A DNA stretch of 64,000 nucleotides from positions 849,536-913,535 of the forward strand of contig JACDOX010000218.1 of the NCBI GenBank assembly GCA_014549065.1, in the 5' to 3' direction. The notes under the pieces were generated by a model, which ran no database searches, was not told the DNA's origin, and saw nothing but the letters and a program-made list of their open reading frames with translations. A program made the translations under genes and the position numbers. Source of the DNA: Cardinalis cardinalis (taxonomy: Eukaryota; Chordata; Aves; Passeriformes; Cardinalidae). Below, piece after piece: positions 33,831 through 46,556 of this stretch. The first letter of the stretch is position 1. Each line of letters begins with the position of its first letter.

Positions 33831-36587
33831 GTAAGATCGATATAGAGGGATAAGAGAGGCTGTTGGAGTGCTTGAGCCTGGGGAGCAGGTGAAACCACGG
33901 GTTTTTATGCAGTTGAGGTTTTGCATGGGCACGTTGTCCTCTGCAAGCCTCAGAACATAATTCACTGTGTGAGGAACATTGAAGTGCTGTTTGCTTGGAG
34001 ATACTATGGAAAGATAACCTGGTGTTCTCAGTCACACGTGGTTCTGGAAAGCTTCCAAATGCAACACTGCTGTAACTGCCTGGCTTTGCTGGACCCAGAA
34101 TAACCCACAGGGGACTTGGGGGAACTATTGTGGGTTTGGGGCTTTTTTCCTTTTAAAAGGAGTTGAAGTCTGATACAGTTACATGCTTTAAAGGGAGATT
34201 ATTGAGCAGTTATTTAAAATGTGGGAGGTGCTTGACCTTTTCCAGGCAAAAGGCTTTTGTTGGAGGCAATAAGACATGCCCTGCTCTTTATGATTACTGC
34301 TCCAATAAATTGCATTCTGGTAGATTTTACACATGAACAGAGTCATACATTTTTTGGTACAGTATAAACCTATGCAAACAGTGTGCCTAACTTTTCAGTG
34401 GTTGCACATGGATGCCTGTAGCTTTTATATCTCTTGACACAGATGAGCTACAAAATGTATGAAACCTGGCTGTGTTGCATTAAGTGCCAGTAATTATCCT
34501 CCACCACCAAAAAAAACCTGATTTTGGTCAGATTAGTGCATGGATAGGACATGCTGTGTGTGGAATCCTCAATGGAATGGTCCATAAGGATGAAATATTG
34601 CTCAGTTTAGATTCAGTTTGGGGTTCTTCTGTAGCTCTGTCCTTGAGGATCCATTGATGACTGCAAGTGAAGGTTGGGCTTAACTCCACATGCTGGACCT
34701 GGGGTCAGGATGCAGGACTGGGCCAAGCAGCAAGAGGCTGTGAATTCTGCCATGCTGTGTCTCTGGAGACAGAATACCAATAGGCAGTTAGAACTAAATG
34801 CTTAATATTGAATTTTTCATTGCACAGGGGAAGAGCAAAAGACTGCTCTTCTCCTGTTCAGCAATCTAAACTTGTCATGCTCCTGCAGTTTGTCTTGTGC
34901 CAAACATCCATGTAGACTCCAAAACAAAGAACTATTTAAGGGTGTTTCTTTAAAAGCAGCACATGCCAGGGAAGGTAGAGGTGCTGGTGAGAAATCTTGA
35001 CTGCATGTAGTCTCAATATTTCACTCCTAAAACATGTAGACCAAGCATTGGAAGCAGGAGGAGTCAACTTGGGTCAAGTATGTAACTGCCTGTCTTAAAA
35101 GGCCAGGACTGACTTAATCCTAAATTTGCTTGCCAAAAAGTTAAGAACCAAGTTGTTCTTAGATGGGTGTTTGTCTTCCTTCTGTAACTAATGCAGCTGG
35201 AACAACCTATTCTAACTTAAAATTCCTGGAGCTTTCTCTATCTTCTCATTAGTCATTGGAATGACAGATGTGGCAAATCATTTCACAGACACCTGTTGTA
35301 GTGTAAGAAGAGTATTTTCATTCTCTGTGGGGTTTTCCCTTTGTCTGTAGAGGGTTCTTAAGTGCTCTGAGGGTTCAGGGAGATGTTTGTCCTTGGTATC
35401 TGTAGTCTGGTGAGGATATCCTCTGGAGGAGGTAGCTGAAGATGTTGCCCTCCTTGTTTGGATGCATAAAATGCTTAAAGTGAGGCTGTGCAAAACCTGC
35501 CTTCTGTTTAAAAGTGGGTTGAAACCCTAATGAATGTAATTTAAAGGATACCTTTTATCTTGGTCCAGGCAAGATCAAAGCCAAATTACATTAGTATTTG
35601 TGGAACAAATGAGGTTATGTTTGTGTCTTTGGAGGCAATAATGGAACTGAAAAACAGCTTTTGAGCCTATTGGACTAAAATTTTCTGCTCAAGATATTGA
35701 GTCCCACATAAATAGTGCTGTGCTGCACATACTGGAATTTTGTAGAGTAAAGTAGAAATAAAGAGGGTGATCATTAAACATCTTTATTTTAAACTAAGAT
35801 GTGTCTGGCAACCCAGAAAAATGTAGTCAGGTAAATGGCAAAAGAATGGTAACAATTTCCTTGACCTTGGTGTAAGCTTATTGCACCTGTTTGTTAAATA
35901 ATAAAAAAATCCTCCTTCATCAAAAATGCCTGAAGTACTCCCAGTACCTAAAAGTGTTTTTGTGCTTTTTTAAAAATGCTTTTTCAGTAGTAATGTGATG
36001 TTTGCAGAGTCATAGGTTTTGGCTGCCTGTGTTTACAAGCACAGCCCTGTAGCAGTGAGGCTGCACTCAGTTCAGGACAAGCTGCACCCTGGATCCCATC
36101 AAGCCTGATGTCATTATGCTTGTTGCATAGCTGGGAAATGGGACCTCCACTGCTGAGAAATGCTTAAATGTTCCAACTAGAGTAGGTCAGAGTGCAGAAG
36201 AACAACCTGAGCTCCCTCCATCCTGAGGGTGATGCTGAGGCACACCTGCTTCCTGAATTTTTGCTAGCAACCCCAGAAATAACAGGCAGGTGGTGTAGTA
36301 ACAGGATGGTGTAGTAACTTATTAAAAGATAGATGTGCTAATCAAAGGGTCATGCAGAGGCTATTGAGAAAAATATTAAGACAAAGGACTAATTTCCACT
36401 AGATTTCTGTATGGGGCCTTCAACTTAAGGGATGAATGTTCAGAGAACTGTTATGCCAGTAGTGTTTCCAAATTTGTGTGCTTGGTATTTTCAAGGATGG
36501 CTCTGCTCTCCTTTGGTAGGGAATATTTTGTTTTTCTGCAAGTAGAGAAGTACTTTGTCTCAGGAGCTGCTGTTTGATTGTACAGAC
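33831..36587. other. Intron-like DNA, nothing recognised
   Basis: AT-rich sequence following exon C, with no identifiable repeat or gene. A 45-bp phase-0 segment at about 35352-35396 lies between a TTTGTCTGTAG acceptor and a GTATCT donor, but its peptide is uninformative. Confidence 0.5.
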
Positions 36588-37025
36588 ATGGAATGATTTG
36601 GGTTGGAAGGGACCTTAAAGATCATCCAGATCCAACCCCCTGCCATGGGCAGGGACACCTTCCACTGTCCCAAGTTGCTCAGAGCTCCATCCAACCTGGC
36701 CTTGGACACTGCCAGGGATCCAGGGGCAGCCACAGCTTCTCTGGGCAGCCTGTGCCAGGGCCTCAGCACCCTCACAGGGAAAAATTTCTTCCTCATATAT
36801 AATCTAAACCTGCTCTCTGTCACTTTGGAGCCATTGCCCCTTGTCCTGTCACTCCAGGTCCTTGTCAAGAGTCTCTCTCCATCTTTCCTGTGGGTTCCCT
36901 TCAGGCACTGGAAGGCGACAGTGAGGTCACCCCAAAGCCTTCCCTTCTCCAGGCTGAACAATCCCAATTCTCTCAGTTCCAAGCTCTCTCTTTTTCCCAA
37001 TCTTTCCTCACAGCAGAGGTGTGTG
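36588..37025 (-). mobile_element. CR1 LINE 3' fragment, antisense to the window
   Basis: Reads on the plus strand as the reverse of a CR1 end: TTTGGGTTGGAAGGGACCTT, then CCATGGGCAGGGACACCTTC, CAACCTGGCCTTGGACACTG, and further in CTTCTCCAGGCTGAACAATC. It is one of the longest CR1 pieces here (about 440 bp). The inner end, near 37010-37025, retains the diverged TTTCCTCACAGCAGAGG stretch of the family. The frames it opens on both strands are not genes. Confidence 0.9.
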
Positions 37026-40000
37026 AAGAACACATACAGAAGCAGCTTCTTGTGGAAGGACAGCAAACTCTCAATTTCAAAGTTCTTCAAATGCAGACTT
37101 TGAAAAATGTCTGCCTGGTAGACACTGTACCACTGTCAGAAACACCCCTCGGAGAGTTTGTGGTCAGACAGTGGCACCTCTGGTGTGATCTTTCCATTTG
37201 GAAGAGAGATTAGAGAGAATTTTATTCTTGCTCTGCAAATCTGCAAATTCCTTCTTCCAGGGGCACCCAGAAGCAAGGAAAGGAAGTGGATCCTGAGAAA
37301 TCCANCTGAGCCTTGTCCTGGAGCCTGTGGGCGTTGATGAGTTTTGGCTCAGGAGATGGGGAGCTGCCTCCCCGGGGGATGTTTGTTAACACAGCAGAAA
37401 AAGAGCTGCAAGGAAGGCACGGTGTGCAGGGAGAAGGGCTCTGGGGCTCTTAGGTAATGTCTGTTTAAGGCAAAATAAGTAAGACTTGTAGGAGACTTGA
37501 CAAACTGCACTGACTAGTTTTTCCAGTGATTAGAGAATTTTTAGCTAAATTCTACTCTGAAGAGTAAACTCATAAAAAGAGGAAGTGAGACTTGCCCAGA
37601 TACTCTCAAAAGTTAACTCTGAGTCTTCTGATTGCATCTTAACTTGATTCAGTAGGTGATATAACCTCATGCTTGAGATTATCTGAAAATAATATTTTCA
37701 ACTCTGAGAAGCAATAGATTGCTAAAATAATTAAATCTAAATGATGTTTTAGCAAATATAAAATGGAATCAGGGAAAATAATTTTATGAAGCAGTGTTTA
37801 GAGTAGAACTGCCCAAACAATCCAGCAATGACTTAAAAAGCAAGGGGAAGAACGTTCTAAGTCAGCATAGCAGAAGTTAGACTGTTTTTGAGTTAGGATA
37901 AAAACTGTTCTCATGGGTAAAGGACTGTGCTAGGTTAGAATACTGTACAGTGTGTGGTGAAATAACCCAAAGATGTTCTGATGTCATGGTGTGCTCCATC
38001 ACCTGAATCAGTTTTTGGCTAAAAATGTGTTGTAGGCATCACAGAAGGTGCATAGATCTTGATGTAGGGCAAGAAAGCCCATCAGCTCTCTAAAATGGAT
38101 TTCTTCTTCCTCTAGATTTTGCCTCTGGAGGCAACCACATTTTATACAGTTCTGGCAAAAACATAAGGCTTCTAAAGCAAAAGACAGTTTGTAGGGTTTA
38201 ATATAAGTTTTGAAATAATAACTTGGATGTTTGTAGCTGGGAAAAGTTCGGGGGTTTTTTTAACTGGAGTTTCATCTCCTTTGTAGCTGGGGTGTTTTTT
38301 TTTTAACAGGCATTTCACCTCCTTACTTAATGAAGAAGCATGAAATCCCAGTAAAACTTCTGAAACTATTCTGACTCCGTAAAGTCGGGGAAATACAAAA
38401 GCAGCCTTTCTCAGGGTATCCTGTTACTCTAATCAGCCAGAAGAGGACTGAGTATTTCATGAGTAAATGCAGGGTGTATGACTTAAATCCCAGGCTGGTT
38501 TTGGATCTTTGTTTATGTAGTAGCTGAGGTCATTTGCCCTTACTAAATATAAGCTAATATAGGTGGTACTAAAGCTTTTCTGGGTGTATTTATGGCATTT
38601 TGAAGTTTATTTGCTCTTAAATTTGTATTTTGGAGTCTGAAGTCAAACAATCCTCACAATTGCCATAAACTTTCCTTTAGGACATGGACACTTGGTGGAC
38701 CTTATCTGCACTGCTCTGGTGGGTTTGGTGTGTGTGAGATCTCTCTGCTGCTCTGTATTTTTTTTTCCTGCCCTAGGTTTGGTTCTTGGTGGCAGAGAGC
38801 CACAGCTGTTTTGTGGTCTGACAGCTCCATGTACGTGAGGAGTTGATGTCTGACGTGAATCTTGGTGAATTTGTTTTGTGAATTGTCTGTGTACACTTTC
38901 ACTCTTCTGTGGCATCATTCTGTGTGTGTATTTCTGCATCCTCTTGTAAAGCCTGTGTGAGCCCCATAGAGCAGCAGAGTCACCCTAATGAGACCAAAGG
39001 CGCTGGCAGCTCCTGCAGGCTCTGCCAGAGGCATTTGCAGCCCCCAGGTTTGCACTTGATGTGAACAGACCTGCACCAGGATGAGGATGGGGGGCAAAGC
39101 AGGCTCACTGTTGCACCAGACTTCCCAGGAGCAGATGGAAAAAGCAGCAGCACCCCTAAGAGAAGCTCCTCTTCAGGGGTGCCCAGGGCTTTACCAAGGA
39201 ACAGTCTCTTCTTCTTTGGAGACTGTCCTGGAGATTTTAGCCAGGCAAGCCACTGGCAGGCAGTGCAGTCAGCACGGAGCTGGTTTGTGAGCCCTGGGAT
39301 TCTGTGGAATGCCCAGAGGCAAGAATGGGTGCACAGCCATTGCTGATGGTTTTGTCATGGTAGTGTAGATGCAGTTAAGGAATAACTTGCAATTGCTTTG
39401 TTCAATTTGGCACACTGTAACTTGGGTGTTACCCCTTTGCTTTTCAAGATGAGCTTCTACCCCACCTCATCTGACCTTTCCTGAGTGCTAAACTGTCTCC
39501 AGAAATTATTACTAGTGTGCCATAACTACATCAGCTTCTTAATTATTGTTATAGGCAGGATTTGCCCACCCCATCAAACTCTTCCAAGGAAGCTCTGGCC
39601 TCCTCCCTCTCCAGGGCTGTGATATTATATATTCATAATGACAAAGCAGGAGCAAGCCTCAGATGCAGATGTTCTCCTGTATCTTAGCAGGACTGCTTCC
39701 TGTACCTGCCACTCCAAATAAAGACCAGGCTCGAATGAGGCACAGCAGCAAGGAAACCTGCAGCATAAAACTCTGAGTAGCTGGCAGAATGAGTGAAATG
39801 CACAGCACATGTCCTGTGTGTCATGGGATGACAAATGCAATCCTCTTTAGGACTAAACAAGAGGGTGCATGTCATGGAAATGCAGTGGCTGTGTCTTGCT
39901 GTGGGTTTCTTTTTCCAGCAGCAAAATGTATTGCAATAACCCAGCAATTTAGCCTGAGTTATAAATTTTTTTTTTTTTTTGTCGTGATTTGCTTCTAAGT

Positions 40001-41611
40001 TGTGCTTAGGAACTGAGTTCTTCTGCTGTGATTGCAGTGAGTGGTAGAAATGAGACATCACTGGTGTGAGATGCTACGGTATGCTAGGAAGTGATGCAGG
40101 ATAGACCTGTTTGGATTGCAGGGCAAGTCAATACATCCATCTGTGTTCATAGGAACTGTACTAGTGAGGAACTAAAAATTCCAGGGGCCTAACTTTACCT
40201 TGTGAAAATTCAGCAGCTTGATCTCTTTGTGGTTTGCATGTCTGTCTTACTGGCAGACAGAAATGCTTGGATGGAATATTGGAACCATTCTGAATTAACA
40301 AGAAAATCTTTCAGGAAGGGATTAGACCACAACCTCAGGAATACCATTTTTGTCTCTTTCCTCTGCAGAGGCTGTTGGTGTAGCCTTGACTTCCTTTATC
40401 TGCTACAGAGTTGAGCTAATTTGTTGGAGGTCAAGACCAATAAGTCTCTCTGTTTCTCTGCTCTTCTCTCTGTGGACAAGAGAGATGAGAGGACAGCTTG
40501 GTTACACCCTGCTTCTTGATCAGGGCATGTGGTGAAAGTCTTTATGAAAGGAGGTAATGATTTTTATCTCTTTTGGAGTGAATGGGAGAAAGAAGAAAGA
40601 AAACAAATCACTGTGTTTCTGCTAAGCCATGAGCAATGGACAAGGCAGGAGTTTCTTCCATTTGTCTTTTTGAGCAATGATGTGAATAAAGCAAGAAGTC
40701 AGTAGCTTCTTCAATGCTCTGCCCATTCCTGTTCACATTCCCCCACCTCTGCTGCCTAATATCACTTGCATTTCCCATACTTCTGCTTTGAGTGATGTCT
40801 CAATGACCTGCTCAGAGCTCAAGAGCTTAATTTTCAAATGTTCTGCTCCATGGGTGGTGTTCTTGTCTGACTCTGCCAGCCCCCAGAATATGTGACACCC
40901 ATTGTTGCAGCTGTGACCTTTTTCTTCAGCACACCAGTGTCACTGTGATTGCTATTTCTGCCTGACTAAGGGATTTGGATTTTAAAATAATATCATGGGA
41001 GGAATTCCAGTTAGCTAAATGCATTTCATTGACACTGATTATCTGGGACTAGGTCTGTGGTGATAAATTTGCCATGGAAGTTGGTCCTGGGTTAGTGGAG
41101 CCCATGAGACATTGCTGAGTGCAGGCTCCCAGCACTTCCTGCTCCTTTTGTGTATTTGAGGGCAAATTTTAGGGAGGTACAAAGAGTGATGAGACCTGCC
41201 AGGAATTTTTTAATAAAGTTTTTTGGCAAAAGATGGGGCCCTGTCAAGAAATGTTTTTTGTTTGCAGCACATTACTTTGAGGCTGCTGACAGTACTTCCA
41301 CTTCCAGAACTGATGGAGAGTGTTCAATTTAGTGAAAAATCTTCTGATTTGCTGATGAATTAGAAGTGCCTGCCTGCATGTACATGCACATACATGTTCT
41401 TGTGTGTAAAAACTGTATTTCCCAGCTGTAATGAATGCAGTTCTTGTCTGTTTGGTTGTGTGGAATCCTTTTTAGTGATACCTGTACTTTCCCTCTTCTA
41501 CAATGAAATCTGTAGTCCTGAGAAGGGTGCATGAAGAAATACAGGTTTATATTTCTAGGATACAGGTCAAAATGCTCCTTCTAACAAAACTTCTAGCTTC
41601 AAGTCATCCAG
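37026..41611. other. Intron-like DNA with weak exon-like segments
   Basis: No recognised gene. Directly after the CR1 (37014-37116) one frame stays open with a Gln/Glu/Lys/Leu-rich peptide, beginning at an acceptor-like site inside the CR1. At 41267-41332 a good acceptor (GTTTGCAG) precedes two open frames that soon end in stops. Poly-T and poly-A runs occur near 38290 and 39965. I call none of these. Confidence 0.45.
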
Positions 41612-42239
41612 TGTATCTAGGTTTGGAAAGACAGGTGTCTGCTAAGGAAGCCTCCTCTGAAATGGAAAATGTAAATCCCCTCCCTCTGAATTGTTATAAA
41701 TTTTAAATTAAGGGGATCTCAAGCAAAAATATGGGAGCAAGAATAACAGATCTTTATTAGGGAAGAAAATTAAAAAATAAAATAAACAATGCAGTAGACC
41801 AAAACAACATGGACAGAGTCAGAACACAACCTGACACCCTGTGGGTCAGGGTGTTGGTAGCAGTCCAATTGGAATTGTGGCTGCAGTCCTCCTGGAGAGT
41901 CAGGTGTGGTTCCATTGGAACAGGGATCCTGTAGAAAGGTGCAGTCTTCCTTTGAAGATCCAGTGGAAGCGGCAGCTGTTCCTTTGGGAAATCCAGTGGA
42001 GAAGCCATGCTGGTGTTCCAGAATCTCAGGATTATATCCAGGTAGGAATGCTTGGCTCCTCCCTCTGGGCAGAGCATCTCACAGTGGGATGCTGTAGTTC
42101 TTATCAGTCATGCAGTGACATTCAATAGCCTGTTATCAGCAGATGTCTCCCCAGAGGGAGGAGTGGTTGTGGAAGAGATAAGGAAAACTGCCCACTTAAC
42201 AGAAGACAACTGCCGTACTGATGGCAAATTTGCTTGGAT
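41612..42239 (-). mobile_element. Solo LTR, copy E
   Basis: Family member in minus orientation with an intact AATAAA (minus strand, 41758-41753) and the shared core GGAGGAGCCAAGCATTC. The 3' end reads CTTTCCAAACCTAGATACA. The hexamer ATCCAG directly precedes the element (41606-41611) and occurs again at 42240-42245, a candidate target-site duplication, although the 5' end then lacks the usual TG. No internal retroviral sequence is attached. Confidence 0.85.
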
Positions 42240-42988
42240 ATCCAGGACACAGTGGCAGTACTCGTTTCTGAGAAAGATGACCTCAAATAAGAGAGGGGAG
42301 ATCAACATTAGTTGAAAAACAATATTTGTGATACTGTTGGGGGGTTTGTCATATGATTTCTGAATTCAGTGGCTGCCAAATGTTTTAAAGTACTTTTCAT
42401 TAATTTATAAAGCATCACCAGCTACTCTGAAGAACTGACCAAGTAAGAAGTCAGGGACTTCAAATCAGAGACTTCTGCTTGGAAGGGAAACACTTACCTG
42501 GAGTTGGAATGATTGTGGCTACTACAGTCCTGGGATTTGTTAGCCCTGGTGTGCTCCAGCCCCTTTGGAACACGCTGTTCTCACCTTTATTTGTGCTGAG
42601 TAAGGTGCTTTAATCTCAGCAAGGTTTGCTACTGCAGACCTTGCATGACAGTTACAGAATTCAGCTCCCTCTCTAGCATGCACATACTCAAGGATATTCC
42701 GCCTTTGGGTTGAATAATTGCTCACTTTAAATGTTGTATATGCATTTGTGGTGAGTGTATACATATGGGGGTGGGAGGGAAGAATGGGCAGGCGAAAGAT
42801 GTAATTATTCAACTGAAGCCTTAGCCTTGTGTTATAAATATGGATCATGACTTAAGGAGCCTGAGGACATAATGTATTCATCTTCTGCTTGAATATCTAC
42901 TTTTAATCATAAATTTGCCTGAAAGTCCTTATGAAAGATGTGCACTGACATTTAAGATCCTTGTGACGTGTGTTGTCCATGTGCAGAG

Positions 42989-43105
42989 GCAGTGGGCTCT
43001 TGCAGCAAAGGGGCTGTGAGAGGAGCTGGGGATGCTGAGTTGGAACAAGGCCAGTCTCCCTTTTCCAAAGAGGAAAAGTTTCTGTGTACCAGAAAATGCC
43101 TACAG
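42989..43105 (+). CDS. Possible exon, 39 codons, low confidence
   Basis: An open phase-0 segment ends at CTACAG|GTAAGG, a very strong donor. The acceptor is the weaker part: GTGCAG lies two bases upstream of the in-frame start, and CAGAG must be used to keep phase 0. The peptide contains DAELEQGQSPFSKEEKFL and ends RKCLQ. The other two frames contain stops. If real it could follow exon C, but nothing identifies a protein. Confidence 0.22.
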
Positions 43106-44672
43106 GTAAGGCAAGCACATGTTTAGCATAAATGTCAAATCATTCAGTTGAAAGGAGGCAATTTCTGGAGGCATCAGTGTGGGCACTGGGGAGTGGGCTG
43201 GCAGAAAACACGGATTGTGTCCACAGCCCCAGCGTTGGGTGGACTGTTTAACCTCTTCCCACCCAGCTCCTCTGCTCGCTGTGTCTGCCCAGCCTCGGGA
43301 GCTCCCCNAAAGAGCAGCTGTGGAAGGACAGAAGGGAGGCAGGAGAAATGCTGGAGGTTCAGCAGCCCTGCGNCTCCTACATGGCAATGAAGTAGGTGTG
43401 AACTACGTGTAAAGAAGAGGCATTCAAATGGCCTCCTGTCCCCATTGCTGCAGAGGCAGAACTCCCAGAACACAGCCTGATTATCCAGAGTCTGCCTACT
43501 AAGGATTTGATATTAGCCTTAAGGCTGTCCTATAATTAAAGCTGAGTGTTGGGCAAAATCAATCAGCCGGTTTTTTGCAGATCATACACCTCTCTGTTGC
43601 ATCCTTGTGATAGGCAACCACAGGAGTCTTACTCTGCTTAAAAAAAGTTTTCTCCTATTTATGGTTTTGAATTTATTGGTAAAGAGATTTCTGCAATACA
43701 ATGCCTGCAAGATACCAGAGATAACTTGCTGTGATATCTAATTAGACGTTATGCTACATGCTGTAGCCTGATGCCTTGTACACAGTTATTCCCATAGCTC
43801 AACACTTGAGTAATTTTACTATTTAGCCCAGCTTGTGGTGTTGCATTGAAGTGGAGCACCTGAGTGTGGCTATTTGTGGAATGAGTACCTGCTTTTGCTC
43901 TGTGAGTGCTGGGCTCTTAGCTGAGATGAGGCTCTGGCAGAGATGAGCAGTAACTCTGAATTCTCCCTCTCTAGGAAGACATAAGGGATAGTGGAGGTGT
44001 GCTGGTTTGTGGTTGCTCGGCTCGTGAGTAAACTTCTTTTCTCTTTTGGTTTGGTTGCATCTGCTGTGGAGCAGGTGAGTGCAGGTGCTGATGTGTCAGG
44101 GAGAAGACCAACTTATGGAGCCACAGGCCATAAGTAAAATCAACAGTTTGATATCAAGAGACTTTTGTCTAGAAATTATTTTTATTAACGAGTATATCAT
44201 CCAAACCTTTCCCTGTGCTGTGAGAGAAACATGACAAGTGCCAGTAGTGTCATTGCACATGTGTTGTCTTCAGTCTGTCTGGTGTTTGTCATACATTTCA
44301 ATGGCAAATGATGCATGATAAGAGTTTCTTATTGTTTGGGCTACTCAGGATTTCTTCAGAGGAAACTAGGGACTGTCCCCTGAAGAAGCTCCTAAAATTT
44401 ATAGCATAATTACTCAGTAATGTTGCAGAAGCCAAAGATGGAAATGATTGANGAACAATTAGAAATTTCCTTGAGGGAACAGGCGTACTATTAAGGCATG
44501 AAATTTGATGAGACAACTGACCTTTACTTGTTCCCAAGAAAAGAATGAGATTTTATTTTATTCCTTTCCCCTTTCCCCCCTGGCCTCCCATAGCTAGCGG
44601 GGTCAGGCAACACAGCTACAAATGTGAATGTGATACATTTAGTAAATTATTGCTTCAACACTTCACTTCTAG

Positions 44673-44870
44673 AAGAAGCAACAATGCAAGGCCCGGTTTG
44701 GATATACAAGTAGCCTCCTGAAGGAGCCCTTTCCAAGGAGCTCCATGCTGGGATGTCCTGCTGCTGACAAACTCCTGGCCAGCCTGGAGTGCTGCCATGA
44801 GCATGTTACCTGTGTTCAGCCTCCTGACAAGCTGGGGGACAGGATGGGAGGGCAGTGCCAAGCCTGCTGA
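44673..44870 (+). CDS. Possible terminal exon, 65 codons then TGA
   Basis: An acceptor (CACTTCACTTCTAG) precedes a phase-0 frame open for 65 codons, starting KKQQCKARFGYTSSLLKEPF, containing PAADKLLASLECCHEH, and ending at TGA (44868-44870). The preceding in-frame triplet is TAG, so coding would have to begin exactly at the splice site. The minus strand is also open across the interval (44655-44924), so low stop density explains it equally well. No poly(A) signal lies close downstream; the first AATAAA noted is near 45531. It would fit as the last coding exon of the coiled-coil gene, but this is inference only. Confidence 0.27.
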   Translation, partial: KKQQCKARFGYTSSLLKEPFPRSSMLGCPAADKLLASLECCHEHVTCVQPPDKLGDRMGGQCQAC

Positions 44871-46505
44871 CTTCCAGCAGCATCTGCAAGCTGTCCTGCC
44901 AGCCAACAGGACCCAGGGAACCAAGAGGCCAGAGCACTTTTGGCTTTATTTCAGTATTCCTTGGAAGTGCTCTGCCAAGTCCTGCAGGCAAGGAGAACCA
45001 GCATAGCTTGTGCAGAAACACATGCACGTGATTGTCTCCTACAAAAAGAAATTACAGTTCCAGCAGGAGGGATTACTGTGTGCTTTGTTCATTCAGTTCT
45101 ATTTGAAACCTCACCTTTTTTCCTACTTTAATGGATTTAAATAAGGAGCATTAAACCAGTTGATCTAAAAGGGAGAACAAAAGCCAGCGGTACAGGTTTT
45201 ATCTTCTTGAGGGTTTTAGCACTGGAAAGAATTCTTTTCCAGCCCTGTAAAGCAGATGCTGAAGCAATAACTAAAATGCAGACAGCTTTTGCCCCACTAT
45301 GGACAGAGTCCTGCTTTCTCAGCACANGTTCTTCTGCAGCATGCAAGCCTTTCTGTGTTGTGTGTCTTGACAGGTCAGGATTAGTTTGGAGACAGTTCCT
45401 CCACGAGCTTGTCTGTCCTGAGGGTCTGTAGATCAGAGATAAAGAAGAGACACATGTAAGCAAAACACAGAGCCAAGGGGAAGGTGCCAATTTCGTTAGT
45501 TTTTCTTTGGCAGAGCCTCTATACACACACTAATAAATGTTCCTGTGAGAGATGAAGATGATGGTGATGTCTGGTTGTTGGAGGAGGGTTGGGATATCTG
45601 AAGTATAATCTCAGGCATTTCCCTGGCCTGTGCCTCAGTAACTGTTTGGGAATGCTCAGTAACTGGGAAGGTTTTGTGCACTTTGGGATCTACAGGTGCT
45701 TCATCACAGGAAAATGGTGCTGCTGAACATTGTTTGGAGTTTGGGAATGTGCCAGCTGATCCACTAAAACAAAGACCTCTTCCTGCAGGCACACTGGCAG
45801 CTGAGGGTGTTTGGTGTTCCAGGTGTGCCCTTTATTGAGGGATAGGAAGCTCCTGGACACAGCTGNACTGTACTAACTGTCCATGTGGTGACTGACACCT
45901 CGGCCCAAAGCAAGGTGACAGGCACTGCACTGCAGAGTGCCAAGAGTGGGTGATGAGTGTTTTGGAGGCTTTCCTGTGAGCCTATAGAGTTGACTGAGTG
46001 AGTCTGGCTGGACAGTGTGCACTAGGACAGGTCCTAAAANGTATTGTGGCCCCAAAGCTGCTGACATGTCTGGTCATGCTGGGATTTTTCCTGTTGTGGC
46101 CAGGTGCTGGTATGTGAGGAAGCAAGTCAGCACTGCTGCAAGCAGTCATCTGCTGTTGGCTTGTGGAATGGAGAGTCACTGTCAGAGGGGTTATCCAAAA
46201 TAGCATCAAGAGTTTGATAGGAAACGGGGCTGGCTTTTATCCTGTGCTGTGTTAATCCCAGCAGCATTTCTCTATGCTTTCTGTTAGTGACCAGGCTACT
46301 GTCCACACAGTTGTGTGTTGTNTGTGCAGCACCATGGGGATGCCTGTGATAAGGGCTGAGCCCAGAGCAGCCCACAGGCTCCAGTGTCACAGGGAATTTT
46401 CCACAGATTATTTTGGAGCTTGCTTCAAGCTCTCAATCAGTGTTCCTGTATCAGTGCTACAGAGCCTTGTCAGGAGACTGTGAAAGAAAACTGCACTCAG
46501 AATTA

Positions 46506-46556
46506 GAGTCAGAGAATGGTTTGGGTTGGAAGGGACCTTAAAGATTATCCAGTTTC
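46506..46556 (-). mobile_element. CR1 LINE 3' terminus, antisense, about 50 bp
   Basis: AGAGAATGGTTTGGGTTGGA followed by AGGGACCTTAAAGATTATCC is the reverse complement of the CR1 3' end. The element is severely 5'-truncated, and the sequence beyond is unrelated. Confidence 0.8.

Noticed and set aside
36560..37103. Frames of up to 176 codons on both strands
   Set aside because: They lie in a CR1 3' fragment, whose sequence reads open in several frames; no reverse transcriptase motif is present.
43974..44022. 49-bp segment between a CCCTCTCTAG acceptor and a GTGAGT donor
   Set aside because: The splice sites are good and one frame is open, but it shifts phase and its peptide is uninformative, so chance is likelier.
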